The position numbers and the translations under genes were made by a program. A stretch of 8,147 nucleotides of DNA from an uncultured Clostridia bacterium (GTDB lineage: Bacteria > Bacillota > Clostridia > Oscillospirales > Ruminococcaceae). This document shows positions 1 through 6,987 of this stretch, one piece after another. The stretch spans positions 1 to 8,147 of the forward strand of contig CANPWR010000062.1 in NCBI GenBank assembly GCA_947584825.1, in the 5' to 3' direction. The notes beneath the pieces are model-generated. The model did no database searches. It was not told the origin of the DNA and was given only the letters and a program-made list of their open reading frames with translations. How positions within the stretch are numbered: position 1 is the stretch's first letter; the number at the start of each line of letters is the position of its first letter.

Positions 1-1
1 C

Positions 2-64
2 GTATTCATGATAGCTCAAGGTAACGTAATGGAAACAATGGCTAATTCAGGAATTAAAGACTAA
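2..64 (+). CDS. Carbohydrate ABC transporter permease, MalG type (C-terminal end only)
   Basis: Only the last 20 codons are present; the gene begins before the window. The readable tail is VFMIAQGNVMETMANSGIKD followed by TAA. A hydrophobic end, then Gln-Gly-Asn-Val-Met-Glu-Thr-Met and a final Ser-Gly-Ile-Lys-Asp, is the usual ending of MalG/UgpE-type (binding-protein-dependent) sugar permeases in Clostridia. In that family the last transmembrane helix runs into a short cytoplasmic tail ending in a Ser-Gly-(Ile/Leu)-Lys-like motif. The next gene begins 43 nt downstream with no terminator between, so this permease probably belongs to the same operon. Its tail differs from that of the complete MalG-type permease ending at 6798, so the locus likely carries two different permease sets. 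The assignment rests on a very short piece, so it is moderate. Confidence 0.6.
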   Translation, partial: VFMIAQGNVMETMANSGIKD

Positions 65-90
65 CGGATAAATATTCAAATAAAATATAA

Positions 91-106
91 AAGGGAAATA
101 GGTGAT
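91..106 (+). promoter_or_regulatory. Ribosome binding site that decides the start of the NHL/TPR gene
   Basis: The text AAGGG (91-95) and AGGTGAT (100-106) precede ATG at 108. AGGTGAT matches the 3' part of the extended Shine-Dalgarno sequence (AGGAGGTGAT), with its AGG ending 5 nt before ATG 108. This favours ATG 108 over the in-frame GTG at 102, which lies inside the binding site itself. An ATG at 120 would be about 17 nt from the same AGG and is less well placed. Confidence 0.55.
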
Positions 107-107
107 A

Positions 108-1736
108 ATGGTGTCGAGAATGAAAAATGTTTTTAAAAATATCATCTCAGTCGGACTCGCACTAAGCATAACAGCGGCAATGTCTGCGTCTGTGTATGCT
201 AGCGAACCGTACGTATCATACAACTATGACGCTTGGGAAGATGTTATCCCGTCGCAAAGCGGATACAGAGTTGATGAAACGATTACCGGCTATGAGATGG
301 AACTTGATAAGCTGGCAGATCCGAAAAGTGATTTATTTGTCAGTGAAAGCGAGCCTACCAATCTAACAGGTGCGTCTGATATATTCTTTGAGGAAAGTAC
401 AAAGGAATTCTGGATAGCAGATTCAGGTAATGACAGAATTTTAAGAACCGATTCAAATCTAAAGGTTATCGGATGCTATAAGGGAGTTTCAAATTCCCAA
501 ACATCAGTGGATGCAGAAACAGGTCTATCAACCTTTTCAAATCCGACGGGTGTATACGTAATCATAGACAAACAAACAAAAAAACCTGTGATTTTTATTG
601 CGGACAATAAAAATGCCAGAGTTGTGAAGGCAACAGTAGAGTCGAATAATTCAGCGACCTGCACTCTTGAGTATAAAAAGCCTGACTCGGAGCTTTATGC
701 TAATGCTTCACAGACATTCAACCCTTCAAAAATATTGGTTGACAGTGCAGGAATTTTATATGTAGTTGTTTCATCGGTAACAACGGGTGCTGTTGTGTTT
801 GATGAAACAGGTGCATTTACAGGTTTCTACGGAGCTAACAGAGTTGAACAAACGGCTGCTGTTATCCGTCAGGCAATCTGGAGAAAATTTGCTTCAAACG
901 AACAGATAGCGTCAATGGTAAGAAATGTTCCGGTTGAGTACGCAAACTTTGACATTGACAGCGAGGGATTTATTTACACGGTAACAGAGGCTGCAAACGC
1001 TTCAACTGACGCAGTCAAAAAGCTGAATCCTGCAGGTGAAAATATCTGGAACACCGCTACAGGTAATCAGTACGAATTCGGTGATTTACCGGAATTTGCT
1101 GATTGCGACACAAGCAAGTATGCCTCAAGGCTGACTGATATAGTTGTTGATTCCGATGGTATCTTAAATATTCTGGACTATGAAACAGGACGTGTATTCC
1201 AATACACTCAGGATAACGATCTGCTGTTCATATTCGGTACAAAGAACAGTACGTCAGATCAGAGGGGTACTTTCATAGCACCGAACGGTATAGAGGCAGT
1301 AGGCGAGAAGATTTATGTTATAGACGGAAAGAAAAACGATATAACGATATTCGTTGAAACTACTTTCGGAAAATATGTTCACGAGGCTGCGGCATTATAT
1401 GAGAAAGGTCTTTACGAAGAAGCTATTGATCCTTGGAATGAGGTAATCAAGAGAGACGGCGGATATGCTCTTGCATATTACGGACTCGGAAAGGCTTATC
1501 TGAACACAGGTGATTATAAAAAGGCGATGGAAAACTTTAAGGTTTCTGTTGCAAAGAGTTCATATGACAGGGCTTATAAGTATGACAGAGACGATTTCCT
1601 AAGAGCTAATTTTACGCTTATCATAATTGTTTTAATTATTATAATTGTAGCTATTATAGTACTGAGAAGGTTATTTAAGAAAGGCATAATAAAATTGCCT
1701 AAGATAAGAAAGAAACCGGAAAAGGAGGGTAAATAA
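108..1736 (+). CDS. Exported membrane-anchored NHL-like beta-propeller / TPR protein
   Basis: This 542-residue protein (from ATG 108) has four visible parts. Residues 1-31 form a signal peptide: a basic start (Arg, Lys), a hydrophobic core, then Val-Tyr-Ala before Ser-Glu-Pro. Residues about 85-418 hold recurring beta-propeller strands of NHL type, such as WIADSGNDRIL near 102, FIADNKNARVV near 163, and later blades near 211-226, 286-294, 346-367 and 401-415. Residues about 423-490 form two TPR-like helix pairs (ALYEKGLYEEAI, then AYYGLGKAYLNTGDYKKAMENF). Residues about 504-520 are one Ile/Val-rich membrane helix, followed by a strongly basic tail. The inferred topology is type I, with propeller and TPR outside the membrane and about 20 residues inside. 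Propeller and TPR domains usually bind proteins or ligands, so a scaffold or sensor role is plausible but not shown. It ends 1 nt before the YIP1 gene, whose ribosome binding site lies within its last codons. No catalytic motif was recognised. Confidence 0.85.
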   Translation: MVSRMKNVFKNIISVGLALSITAAMSASVYASEPYVSYNYDAWEDVIPSQSGYRVDETITGYEMELDKLADPKSDLFVSESEPTNLTGASDIFFEESTKEFWIADSGNDRILRTDSNLKVIGCYKGVSNSQTSVDAETGLSTFSNPTGVYVIIDKQTKKPVIFIADNKNARVVKATVESNNSATCTLEYKKPDSELYANASQTFNPSKILVDSAGILYVVVSSVTTGAVVFDETGAFTGFYGANRVEQTAAVIRQAIWRKFASNEQIASMVRNVPVEYANFDIDSEGFIYTVTEAANASTDAVKKLNPAGENIWNTATGNQYEFGDLPEFADCDTSKYASRLTDIVVDSDGILNILDYETGRVFQYTQDNDLLFIFGTKNSTSDQRGTFIAPNGIEAVGEKIYVIDGKKNDITIFVETTFGKYVHEAAALYEKGLYEEAIDPWNEVIKRDGGYALAYYGLGKAYLNTGDYKKAMENFKVSVAKSSYDRAYKYDRDDFLRANFTLIIIVLIIIIVAIIVLRRLFKKGIIKLPKIRKKPEKEGK

Positions 1737-1737
1737 T

Positions 1738-2367
1738 ATGTATGAATTTTCACAGCTAGGTTGGTTGAGACATGTTATTTTCCATCCGGTTGAAGGCTAT
1801 GACGATTTAAGATGGAAGAAAAAAGGTTCAATGAAAATTGCCTTGGTAATTGTACTTTTGCTTTTTGTTGCCATGGTTGTAAACAGACAGCTTACAGGAT
1901 TTCAGTTTAATAATTCATATGTAAAGATATTTAATGTTGTTCCGTTATTTGTACAAAGTATTGTTTACTTCTTTACATGGGTAATAGCAAACTGGGCTTT
2001 GTGCACACTGTTTAACGGCGAAGGAACAATCAAGAGAATTTGCATTTACTCAGCTTATGCGTTGGTACCGTATATTGTTGGTACATTCCTGAGCGTGTTT
2101 ATCTCAAACTTTATAGTAAGCGACGAGATAGTATGGATGAATGTGATTTATTATGTCGGACTTGGTTGGTCGGTCGTTTTGATGATTCAAGCAATAAGAA
2201 CAGTTCACCAATATTCATTTCCGAAAACGCTCTTGTCAATAGTATTTACATTGGTAGCGATGCTGATAATTTTGTTTTTATTGGTTCTTTTGATAAGCTT
2301 GTTCCAGCAGGTATATGTATTTATCGCATCGATCTACACAGAGTTGACATATAGATTCAGAGGCTAA
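1738..2367 (+). CDS. YIP1 family integral membrane protein
   Basis: This 209-residue protein is almost entirely hydrophobic. Its N-terminus carries the pattern HPVEGYDDLRWKKKGS (residues 16-31), characteristic of bacterial YIP1-family proteins: a His-Pro-x-x-Gly segment, an aromatic/basic stretch, then the first helix. Membrane segments lie at roughly 32-49, 67-91, 102-124, 130-152 and 165-188, which is the usual five-helix plan, possibly with another hydrophobic stretch near 190-200. YIP1 relatives in eukaryotes act in membrane traffic; the bacterial members have no established biochemical role. GGAGGG at 1724-1729, 8 nt before the ATG, is a strong ribosome binding site inside the end of the preceding gene, and only 1 nt separates the two genes. 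The placement suggests it works in the membrane with the NHL/TPR and DUF5696 proteins; this is inference. Confidence 0.85.
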   Translation: MYEFSQLGWLRHVIFHPVEGYDDLRWKKKGSMKIALVIVLLLFVAMVVNRQLTGFQFNNSYVKIFNVVPLFVQSIVYFFTWVIANWALCTLFNGEGTIKRICIYSAYALVPYIVGTFLSVFISNFIVSDEIVWMNVIYYVGLGWSVVLMIQAIRTVHQYSFPKTLLSIVFTLVAMLIILFLLVLLISLFQQVYVFIASIYTELTYRFRG

Positions 2368-2381
2368 AGGAGGTAATAATT

Positions 2382-4754
2382 ATGCATGAGAGATTAAGAA
2401 AAATCATTATATCTGCACTAGTTGTTGCCATGATGCTTCCTATCGGAACTCTGGTAGGTTCAACTGATGAAGAAAATGATACTGTGGCAGAGACAAGTTC
2501 ATCTTCACAAACTCAGAGCTACGGCACAAATGATCTTCCGGCAAAGGTTAGTGATAAACAGGCGCTTAGCAGCTGCAAAAAGGCAGCGGAAGCCGGAAAG
2601 CTTGAGCTTTGGTACGATGAAGAAAATGAAAGAGTTTGTATTGTTGATAATACGACGTCAACTCCGAACTATTGGTGGAGTACCCCGATCAACGCTTTAG
2701 CTGACGATACGCCGCTAGGCAAAACGTCAAGGGGAGATTCCTATATGAAGGATACCCAGAGGCAGCAGTTAAATTCAGGTCTGTCACTTGAATACGGAGA
2801 CCAGGCTAAGAGAACCACTTCTCCGCTTTATTCGGGAATTGAGTCGAGAACAAGAGATATTTGTGAAACTACAATTGAAGCTACTAATAACGGTATTAGA
2901 ATGACGTATGATTTTAGAGACGGCTTTACGATTCCGGTAGAGTACACCTTGAATGAGGACTCGTTAAAGGTATCTTGTGATACGTCGAAAATAAAAGAGG
3001 AGAATATTTCTGTTAAAGACGGAAAGGTTTTGACCCAGATCAGTCTTACACCTTCATTCGGTGCGGCATCTTCCGAAGAAGACGGATATATGATAGTTCC
3101 AGACGGCAGCGGTGCTGTTATTGAGTACAACAACGGAAAATCGAGCTATTCAAGTTCTTATTCTCAGAAGGTTTATGGAAGAGATTACACTATAGTACCG
3201 TTGACAGCTTCAAAGGTTACAGAACAAGCATATATGCCTGTAGCTGCAACAGTATCAGGCAAAAAGGCTCTTGTAGCAGTAGCAACAAGCGGAGATGCGA
3301 ATGTTTCTGTTAATGCACAGGTTAACGGACAGAACAATCAGACTTATAATAATGTGTACTTCAGTTTTGAAGTAAGGACTTCTGACGATTTCTATTTAAG
3401 CGGTGAGTCAGATCCACTTAAGGTTTTCCAAGAAGGTAAATTGACTCAAGAGGAGATTTCAGTAACCTACTATCCTATCGCTAAAAAAGATGATGTAAAC
3501 TATGCAGATTGTGCAAAGGTTTACAGAAACTATCTTATTGAAAATAAGGGACTTACTTCTAAGGTAAAGGAAAACCAAGCAAACTTTTATGTAGATTTAT
3601 ACGGCGGAGTCATAATGCAAAAGTCAATACTCGGAATACCGTTTGACCTAAAAACGTCGGTTACTTCATTTGATCAGGCAAAGACAATTCTTGAAAAGCT
3701 TCAGGACAATGGTGTAACGGACATTATTGCAAACTATAACGACTGGACTGATAAATCTATTGCAAAGAAGATTTCAACAAAGGCAAAACCGGCAGGAACT
3801 CTTGGTGGAAGAGGAGACTTTGATGATTTGATGTCCTTTGCCGAGTCTAACGGAATACAAATGTATCCGGCTATGGATAATATGGAGATGCAAAGCAGCT
3901 CATGGGGTTATTGGACATTCACAAGTACAGCTACGAGAGTTTCAAATGCTTACTCAAGGCAAATCCAATATAATCCGGCATTCGGCGGAGCTACGGATAC
4001 TGCTCCTGCGCTTTTGACTCCAACGGTATACTCAAAGGTATTTGACGAAGTCATTTCAAGCTATAAAGAGGAAGAGCTTAAAAATATTTCATTTGGAGGA
4101 TATTCCTCAAGACTTGTTTCAGACTTCTCAGCTAAAAACTTTTCAAACCGACAGAATACGATGGATACCATTATTGAAGGCTATAAAAAGGCAAATAAAG
4201 ATTTAGACTCAGTTCTGGCGGACGGTGCAAACGCTTACATAATCCCGTATGTTGACCATATTACGAATGTTCCTGTAAATTCAAGCGGTTTCAATATCGT
4301 TGACTACGATATACCGTTCTATCAAATGGTAGTTCACGGATATGTGCCATATTCAACTCAGGCAATAAACAAGAGTTCTAATTCGGAAGAAACCTTCCTG
4401 CTGGCACTTGCATACGGTTCATCATTGCACTATGATATGCTGTATGAGCAGAGTTCAAAGCTGTCTGACACTTCATATAGTGATTTGTATTATGCAAATT
4501 ATGAAGGTTGGTTAGAAACATCAGCTGCTGAGTCTAAAGCTGCAAAGCAGGTTTTGGGTGCGGTAAGCAATAAGGTAATTACCAACTTTGAAATTGACAG
4601 GCAAAATAATGTTATAAAAACAACCTACGGAAGTGAAGACGGAAGTGCAGCAGAATCTGTTGTGCAGGTTGATTTGAATAACGGAAAGGTATCAATTGAC
4701 GGAACTGATGTTGATGTCAGTCAGGTTATTGGGGAAGGAGGCGTACAAGGCTAA
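2382..4754 (+). CDS. Large exported DUF5696-type protein, glycoside-hydrolase-like fold suspected
   Basis: This 790-residue protein has a signal peptide at about 1-27 (His-Glu-Arg-Leu-Arg-Lys, then a hydrophobic core ending LVGS), with no lipobox cysteine. Residues about 29-50 are a Ser/Thr/Asp/Glu-rich linker. Residues about 55-390 look beta-rich and include the phrase MIVPDGSGAVIEYNNGK (237-253), typical of this family. From about 400 to 690 the alternating strands and helices resemble a TIM barrel: YVDLYGG (403-409), VTDIIANYNDW (445-455), GGRGDFDDLMSFAESNGIQ (475-493) followed by MYPAMDN, SFGGYSSRLVSDFS (570-583), SVLADGANAYIIPY (610-623) and FNIVDYDIPFYQMVVHGY (637-654). The C-terminal 100 residues look like a small beta domain. 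I recognise it as DUF5696; that family has no proven activity. The fold suggests a surface glycan-active or glycan-binding protein, which is inference. An AAAGGAGG site at 2366-2373, 8 nt before ATG 2382, fixes the start. The stop codon overlaps the next start codon. Confidence 0.82.
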   Translation: MHERLRKIIISALVVAMMLPIGTLVGSTDEENDTVAETSSSSQTQSYGTNDLPAKVSDKQALSSCKKAAEAGKLELWYDEENERVCIVDNTTSTPNYWWSTPINALADDTPLGKTSRGDSYMKDTQRQQLNSGLSLEYGDQAKRTTSPLYSGIESRTRDICETTIEATNNGIRMTYDFRDGFTIPVEYTLNEDSLKVSCDTSKIKEENISVKDGKVLTQISLTPSFGAASSEEDGYMIVPDGSGAVIEYNNGKSSYSSSYSQKVYGRDYTIVPLTASKVTEQAYMPVAATVSGKKALVAVATSGDANVSVNAQVNGQNNQTYNNVYFSFEVRTSDDFYLSGESDPLKVFQEGKLTQEEISVTYYPIAKKDDVNYADCAKVYRNYLIENKGLTSKVKENQANFYVDLYGGVIMQKSILGIPFDLKTSVTSFDQAKTILEKLQDNGVTDIIANYNDWTDKSIAKKISTKAKPAGTLGGRGDFDDLMSFAESNGIQMYPAMDNMEMQSSSWGYWTFTSTATRVSNAYSRQIQYNPAFGGATDTAPALLTPTVYSKVFDEVISSYKEEELKNISFGGYSSRLVSDFSAKNFSNRQNTMDTIIEGYKKANKDLDSVLADGANAYIIPYVDHITNVPVNSSGFNIVDYDIPFYQMVVHGYVPYSTQAINKSSNSEETFLLALAYGSSLHYDMLYEQSSKLSDTSYSDLYYANYEGWLETSAAESKAAKQVLGAVSNKVITNFEIDRQNNVIKTTYGSEDGSAAESVVQVDLNNGKVSIDGTDVDVSQVIGEGGVQG

Positions 4755-4756
4755 TG
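4735..4756 (+). promoter_or_regulatory. TAATG stop/start overlap with upstream ribosome binding site
   Basis: The stop codon of the DUF5696 gene and the start of the MalF-type permease share one base (TAATG, 4752-4756). A strong AAGGAGG at 4735-4741 lies inside the upstream coding region, 12 nt before the start, which is longer than usual. This arrangement suggests translational coupling of the DUF5696 protein with the permease, and so linked production of the two products. Confidence 0.6.
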
Positions 4757-5740
4757 GCAAACGCAGAAAATGTTGTTGCAACACCTACAAAGGAAGAAGT
4801 GAAAGCCCTGAAACCTCCAAAAGGCGTTAAACAAAAGGGTATTAAAATTCCGTATGAAAGAAGAAAGGCTCTTTACGGATATGCATTTATTGCACTGTGG
4901 CTTATAGGAACGATTTATTTCTTCATACTGCCGCTGTTTGAATCACTTGTTTATTCATTTAATGAAACGCAGCCTCAGAGAGGGGTTATGCAGCTTGACT
5001 GGAATGGTCTTGGTCACTATCGTGATGCATTCAGAAAGGACCAGTATTATTCACAGTATCTAGTTGAGATACTTGGTTCAACAGCTTTGAAAACGCCGTT
5101 GATTATCATTTTCTCGATATTCGTGGCAGTTATTTTAAATCAGAAGTTCAGAGGAAGAACTTTTGCAAGAGCAGTTTTCTTCCTTCCTGTTATTATTGCA
5201 ACGGGACCTGTAATTGAAATAATTAACGGTAATATGGATACCGGCGGATATGCAGCAGGAGGAGCAGAGCAATTCAGCACGCTGTTTGAAACCAATCTGG
5301 TAGACCAGCTTCTGGAGTTTCTGGGCATCTACGGTATAAGCGAAACGCTTACAAATACTATAACGACAGTAACTTCGGATATATTCAATCTTGTTTGGAA
5401 CTCCGGCATTCAGATTCTTTTGTTCCTAGCAGCTCTTCAGAACATACCGTTCTCCGCAAAGGAAGCGGCTCAGATGGAGGGTGCAACGGCTTGGGAGTAT
5501 TTCTGGAAGATTACAATTCCATACATAAGCCCAATGATATTAGCAAGCTTAGTTTATACAGTTATTGATTCGTTCGTTGACCCTGAGAATAAGGTTATGA
5601 AGCTTATACTAACACAGGGAAGCGACTGGAATTACGGATATATGTCAGCAATGGCGTGGGCTTACTTCCTGATTGTAGGAGTGGCTTTGGCAATACTAGT
5701 TGCTATTATAAACAAGTTTGTATATTACGAAGTAGGATAG
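4754..5740 (+). CDS. Sugar ABC transporter permease, MalF/UgpA type
   Basis: This 328-residue inner-membrane component of a binding-protein-dependent (CUT1-type) sugar importer forms, with the next gene product, the heterodimeric channel. A cytoplasmic, basic N-terminus of about 40 residues precedes TM1 (about 42-67). Further helices lie at about 109-128, 139-157, 207-229, 260-276 and 298-319. The EAA loop that docks the ATPase is clear: KEAAQMEG at 236-243, with Ile-Thr-Ile-Pro at 253-256, matching the EAA-x3-G-x9-I-x-LP pattern. An extended segment at about 158-206, rich in Gly, Thr and Asn, separates TM3 from TM4 and is longer than in compact members of the family. The start overlaps the DUF5696 stop; the MalG-type partner follows after 11 nt. 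The substrate cannot be read from the sequence; its neighbours suggest oligosaccharides. Confidence 0.92.
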   Translation: MANAENVVATPTKEEVKALKPPKGVKQKGIKIPYERRKALYGYAFIALWLIGTIYFFILPLFESLVYSFNETQPQRGVMQLDWNGLGHYRDAFRKDQYYSQYLVEILGSTALKTPLIIIFSIFVAVILNQKFRGRTFARAVFFLPVIIATGPVIEIINGNMDTGGYAAGGAEQFSTLFETNLVDQLLEFLGIYGISETLTNTITTVTSDIFNLVWNSGIQILLFLAALQNIPFSAKEAAQMEGATAWEYFWKITIPYISPMILASLVYTVIDSFVDPENKVMKLILTQGSDWNYGYMSAMAWAYFLIVGVALAILVAIINKFVYYEVG

Positions 5741-5751
5741 GGGGGATATAG

Positions 5752-6798
5752 ATGGCAACTAAAAGAGAAGAAAAGCGCTTTGAAAAGGAAATGAAAGCTG
5801 CTAAAAAAGCTAAGATTAAGGCTATGAAAGAGGCCGGAATCACTATAAATATCACCCCTGAGCAAAGAAGATATAATAGACGAAAAGCTTTTGTAAGTTC
5901 GGTATGGCCGATATTCAGATTCTTAATTCTGTTTGGTTTGTGTTTTATCATTCTATATCCCTTGATATTTATGATTTCGACAGCGTTCAGACCTAATGCT
6001 CAGATGAACGATCCGTCAATTGTATGGATACCAAAAAGCCTGACGTTGAAAAACATACAGGAAACTTGGGATGTTATGAAATACGGTGCGACTGTTCTAA
6101 ACACCATAAAGCTGAATCTTGTGGCATCGATTCTTCAGGTTATTACTTGTGCGATTACAGGATACGGATTTGCAAGATTTAACTTCAAGGGTAAAGGCTT
6201 TCTGTTTGTAATTGTTGTTATGATGATTATAGTACCGCCTCAGATTACTACGATCCCGCTGTATATGCAGTATTCTTATTTTAATCCTTTGGGATTGGTT
6301 AGATTATTCACCGGCGATACAATATCGCTCATCAACAGCGGACTTACAATGTATCTGCCTGCGTTATTCGCAAACGGTCTGAGAGCAGGATTGTTCATTC
6401 TTATATTTAGGCAGTTCTTTAGAGGACTTCCTAAAGAGCTTGAGGATGCAGCTTATCTTGACGGATGCGGACCTCTGAAAACCTTTTTAATTGTAATGGT
6501 TCCTAATGCAGCATCGTCATTCCTGACGGTATTCCTGTTCTCAATTGTTTGGTACTGGAATGACTACTATGTATCGTCATCATTCTTTAATCAGAACGAT
6601 ACGGTTGCGTTAATGCTGAAAAATTTGTCGGCAACGCTTCAGTCGGAATTGTTTGATAACCAAACAGTTGGTCCTCGTCAGATGATTGTTTGGCTTGAGT
6701 CAGGATGTATCCTTGCGATAACTCCGATACTTGTTATGTATGTATTCTTACAAAAATACTTTACAGAAGGTATCGAGCGTTCGGGACTTGTTGGATAA
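5752..6798 (+). CDS. Carbohydrate ABC transporter permease, MalG/UgpE type
   Basis: This 348-residue protein is the second channel half, pairing with the product of the preceding gene. It is somewhat longer than the roughly 280 residues common in this family. The excess comes from a charged Lys/Glu-rich N-terminal helix (about 3-28) plus 20 further hydrophilic residues, and from longer segments at about 172-198 and 276-312. Helices lie at about 53-75, 115-140, 151-170, 200-222, 252-270 and 314-334. The EAA loop reads PKELEDAAYLDG (227-238) with a Pro at 251, so the coupling site looks functional. The tail QKYFTEGIERSGLVG is the standard MalG-type ending. The start at 5752 follows a G-rich site (GGGGGGAT, 5740-5747) with a spacing of about 6 nt. 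An intrinsic terminator follows the stop by 22 nt, so this is the last gene of the operon. Confidence 0.93.
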   Translation: MATKREEKRFEKEMKAAKKAKIKAMKEAGITINITPEQRRYNRRKAFVSSVWPIFRFLILFGLCFIILYPLIFMISTAFRPNAQMNDPSIVWIPKSLTLKNIQETWDVMKYGATVLNTIKLNLVASILQVITCAITGYGFARFNFKGKGFLFVIVVMMIIVPPQITTIPLYMQYSYFNPLGLVRLFTGDTISLINSGLTMYLPALFANGLRAGLFILIFRQFFRGLPKELEDAAYLDGCGPLKTFLIVMVPNAASSFLTVFLFSIVWYWNDYYVSSSFFNQNDTVALMLKNLSATLQSELFDNQTVGPRQMIVWLESGCILAITPILVMYVFLQKYFTEGIERSGLVG

Positions 6799-6820
6799 AC
6801 AAATAATAGATATTTAATTA

Positions 6821-6850
6821 CCGACCGGTTTTATAATCGGTCGGCTTTTT
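6821..6850 (+). terminator. Rho-independent terminator of the transporter operon
   Basis: CCGACCGGTT (6821-6830) pairs with AATCGGTCGG (6835-6844) to give a 10-bp stem with one G-U wobble, closed by a 4-nt loop (TTAT). A C and five T residues follow (6845-6850). It lies 22 nt after the permease stop and before the promoter of the next gene, so it separates the two transcription units. Confidence 0.92.
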
Positions 6851-6896
6851 ATACACAAAAAATGGTTGTTGCAATTAGTTATTAAAAACACTAAAA

Positions 6897-6916
6897 ACAA
6901 CTATGTTTAGAGTTGT
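6897..6916. repeat. Inverted repeat, possible operator at the -35 box
   Basis: ACAACT (6897-6902) and AGTTGT (6911-6916) form a perfect 6-bp inverted repeat with an 8-nt spacer. The right half overlaps the proposed -35 box, a common place for a repressor site. A repeat this short can easily occur by chance in 140 bases of AT-rich DNA, so this is only a candidate, and no regulator gene is visible in the window. Confidence 0.25.
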
Positions 6917-6942
6917 AAAGGATATGAAAAGTATGGTATAAT
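6913..6942 (+). promoter_or_regulatory. Sigma-A-type promoter with extended -10, for the GH95 gene
   Basis: TTGTAA (6913-6918) and a perfect TATAAT (6937-6942) are separated by 18 nt. TGG directly before the -10 (6934-6936) supplies the TG-n extended -10 element frequent in Gram-positive promoters. Transcription would begin near 6949-6951, giving a leader of about 37-39 nt before ATG 6988. The rest of the 6851-6987 gap holds no gene that I can support. Confidence 0.72.
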
Positions 6943-6987
6943 AATTTTATAATAACGGTTTAATTGAAAGAAAGGTAAAATGATTTT

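Noticed and set aside
65..107. A possible internal promoter (TATAAA-like text) before the NHL/TPR gene
   Set aside because: The gap is AT-rich and only 43 nt long, no convincing -35 box lies at a proper distance, and no terminator ends the upstream permease gene. Read-through is simpler.
102..107. GTG at 102 as the start of the NHL/TPR gene
   Set aside because: It falls within the AGGTGAT part of the ribosome binding site, and ATG 108 is better spaced. The difference is only two residues.
2040..2354. A 104-codon plus-strand open frame inside the YIP1 gene
   Set aside because: It lies fully inside a well-supported gene in another frame, has no ribosome binding site of note, and its translation resembles no known family.
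2828..3133. A 101-codon minus-strand open frame opposite the DUF5696 gene
   Set aside because: It is antisense to a conserved coding region and has no recognisable protein features; it is a shadow of the real gene.
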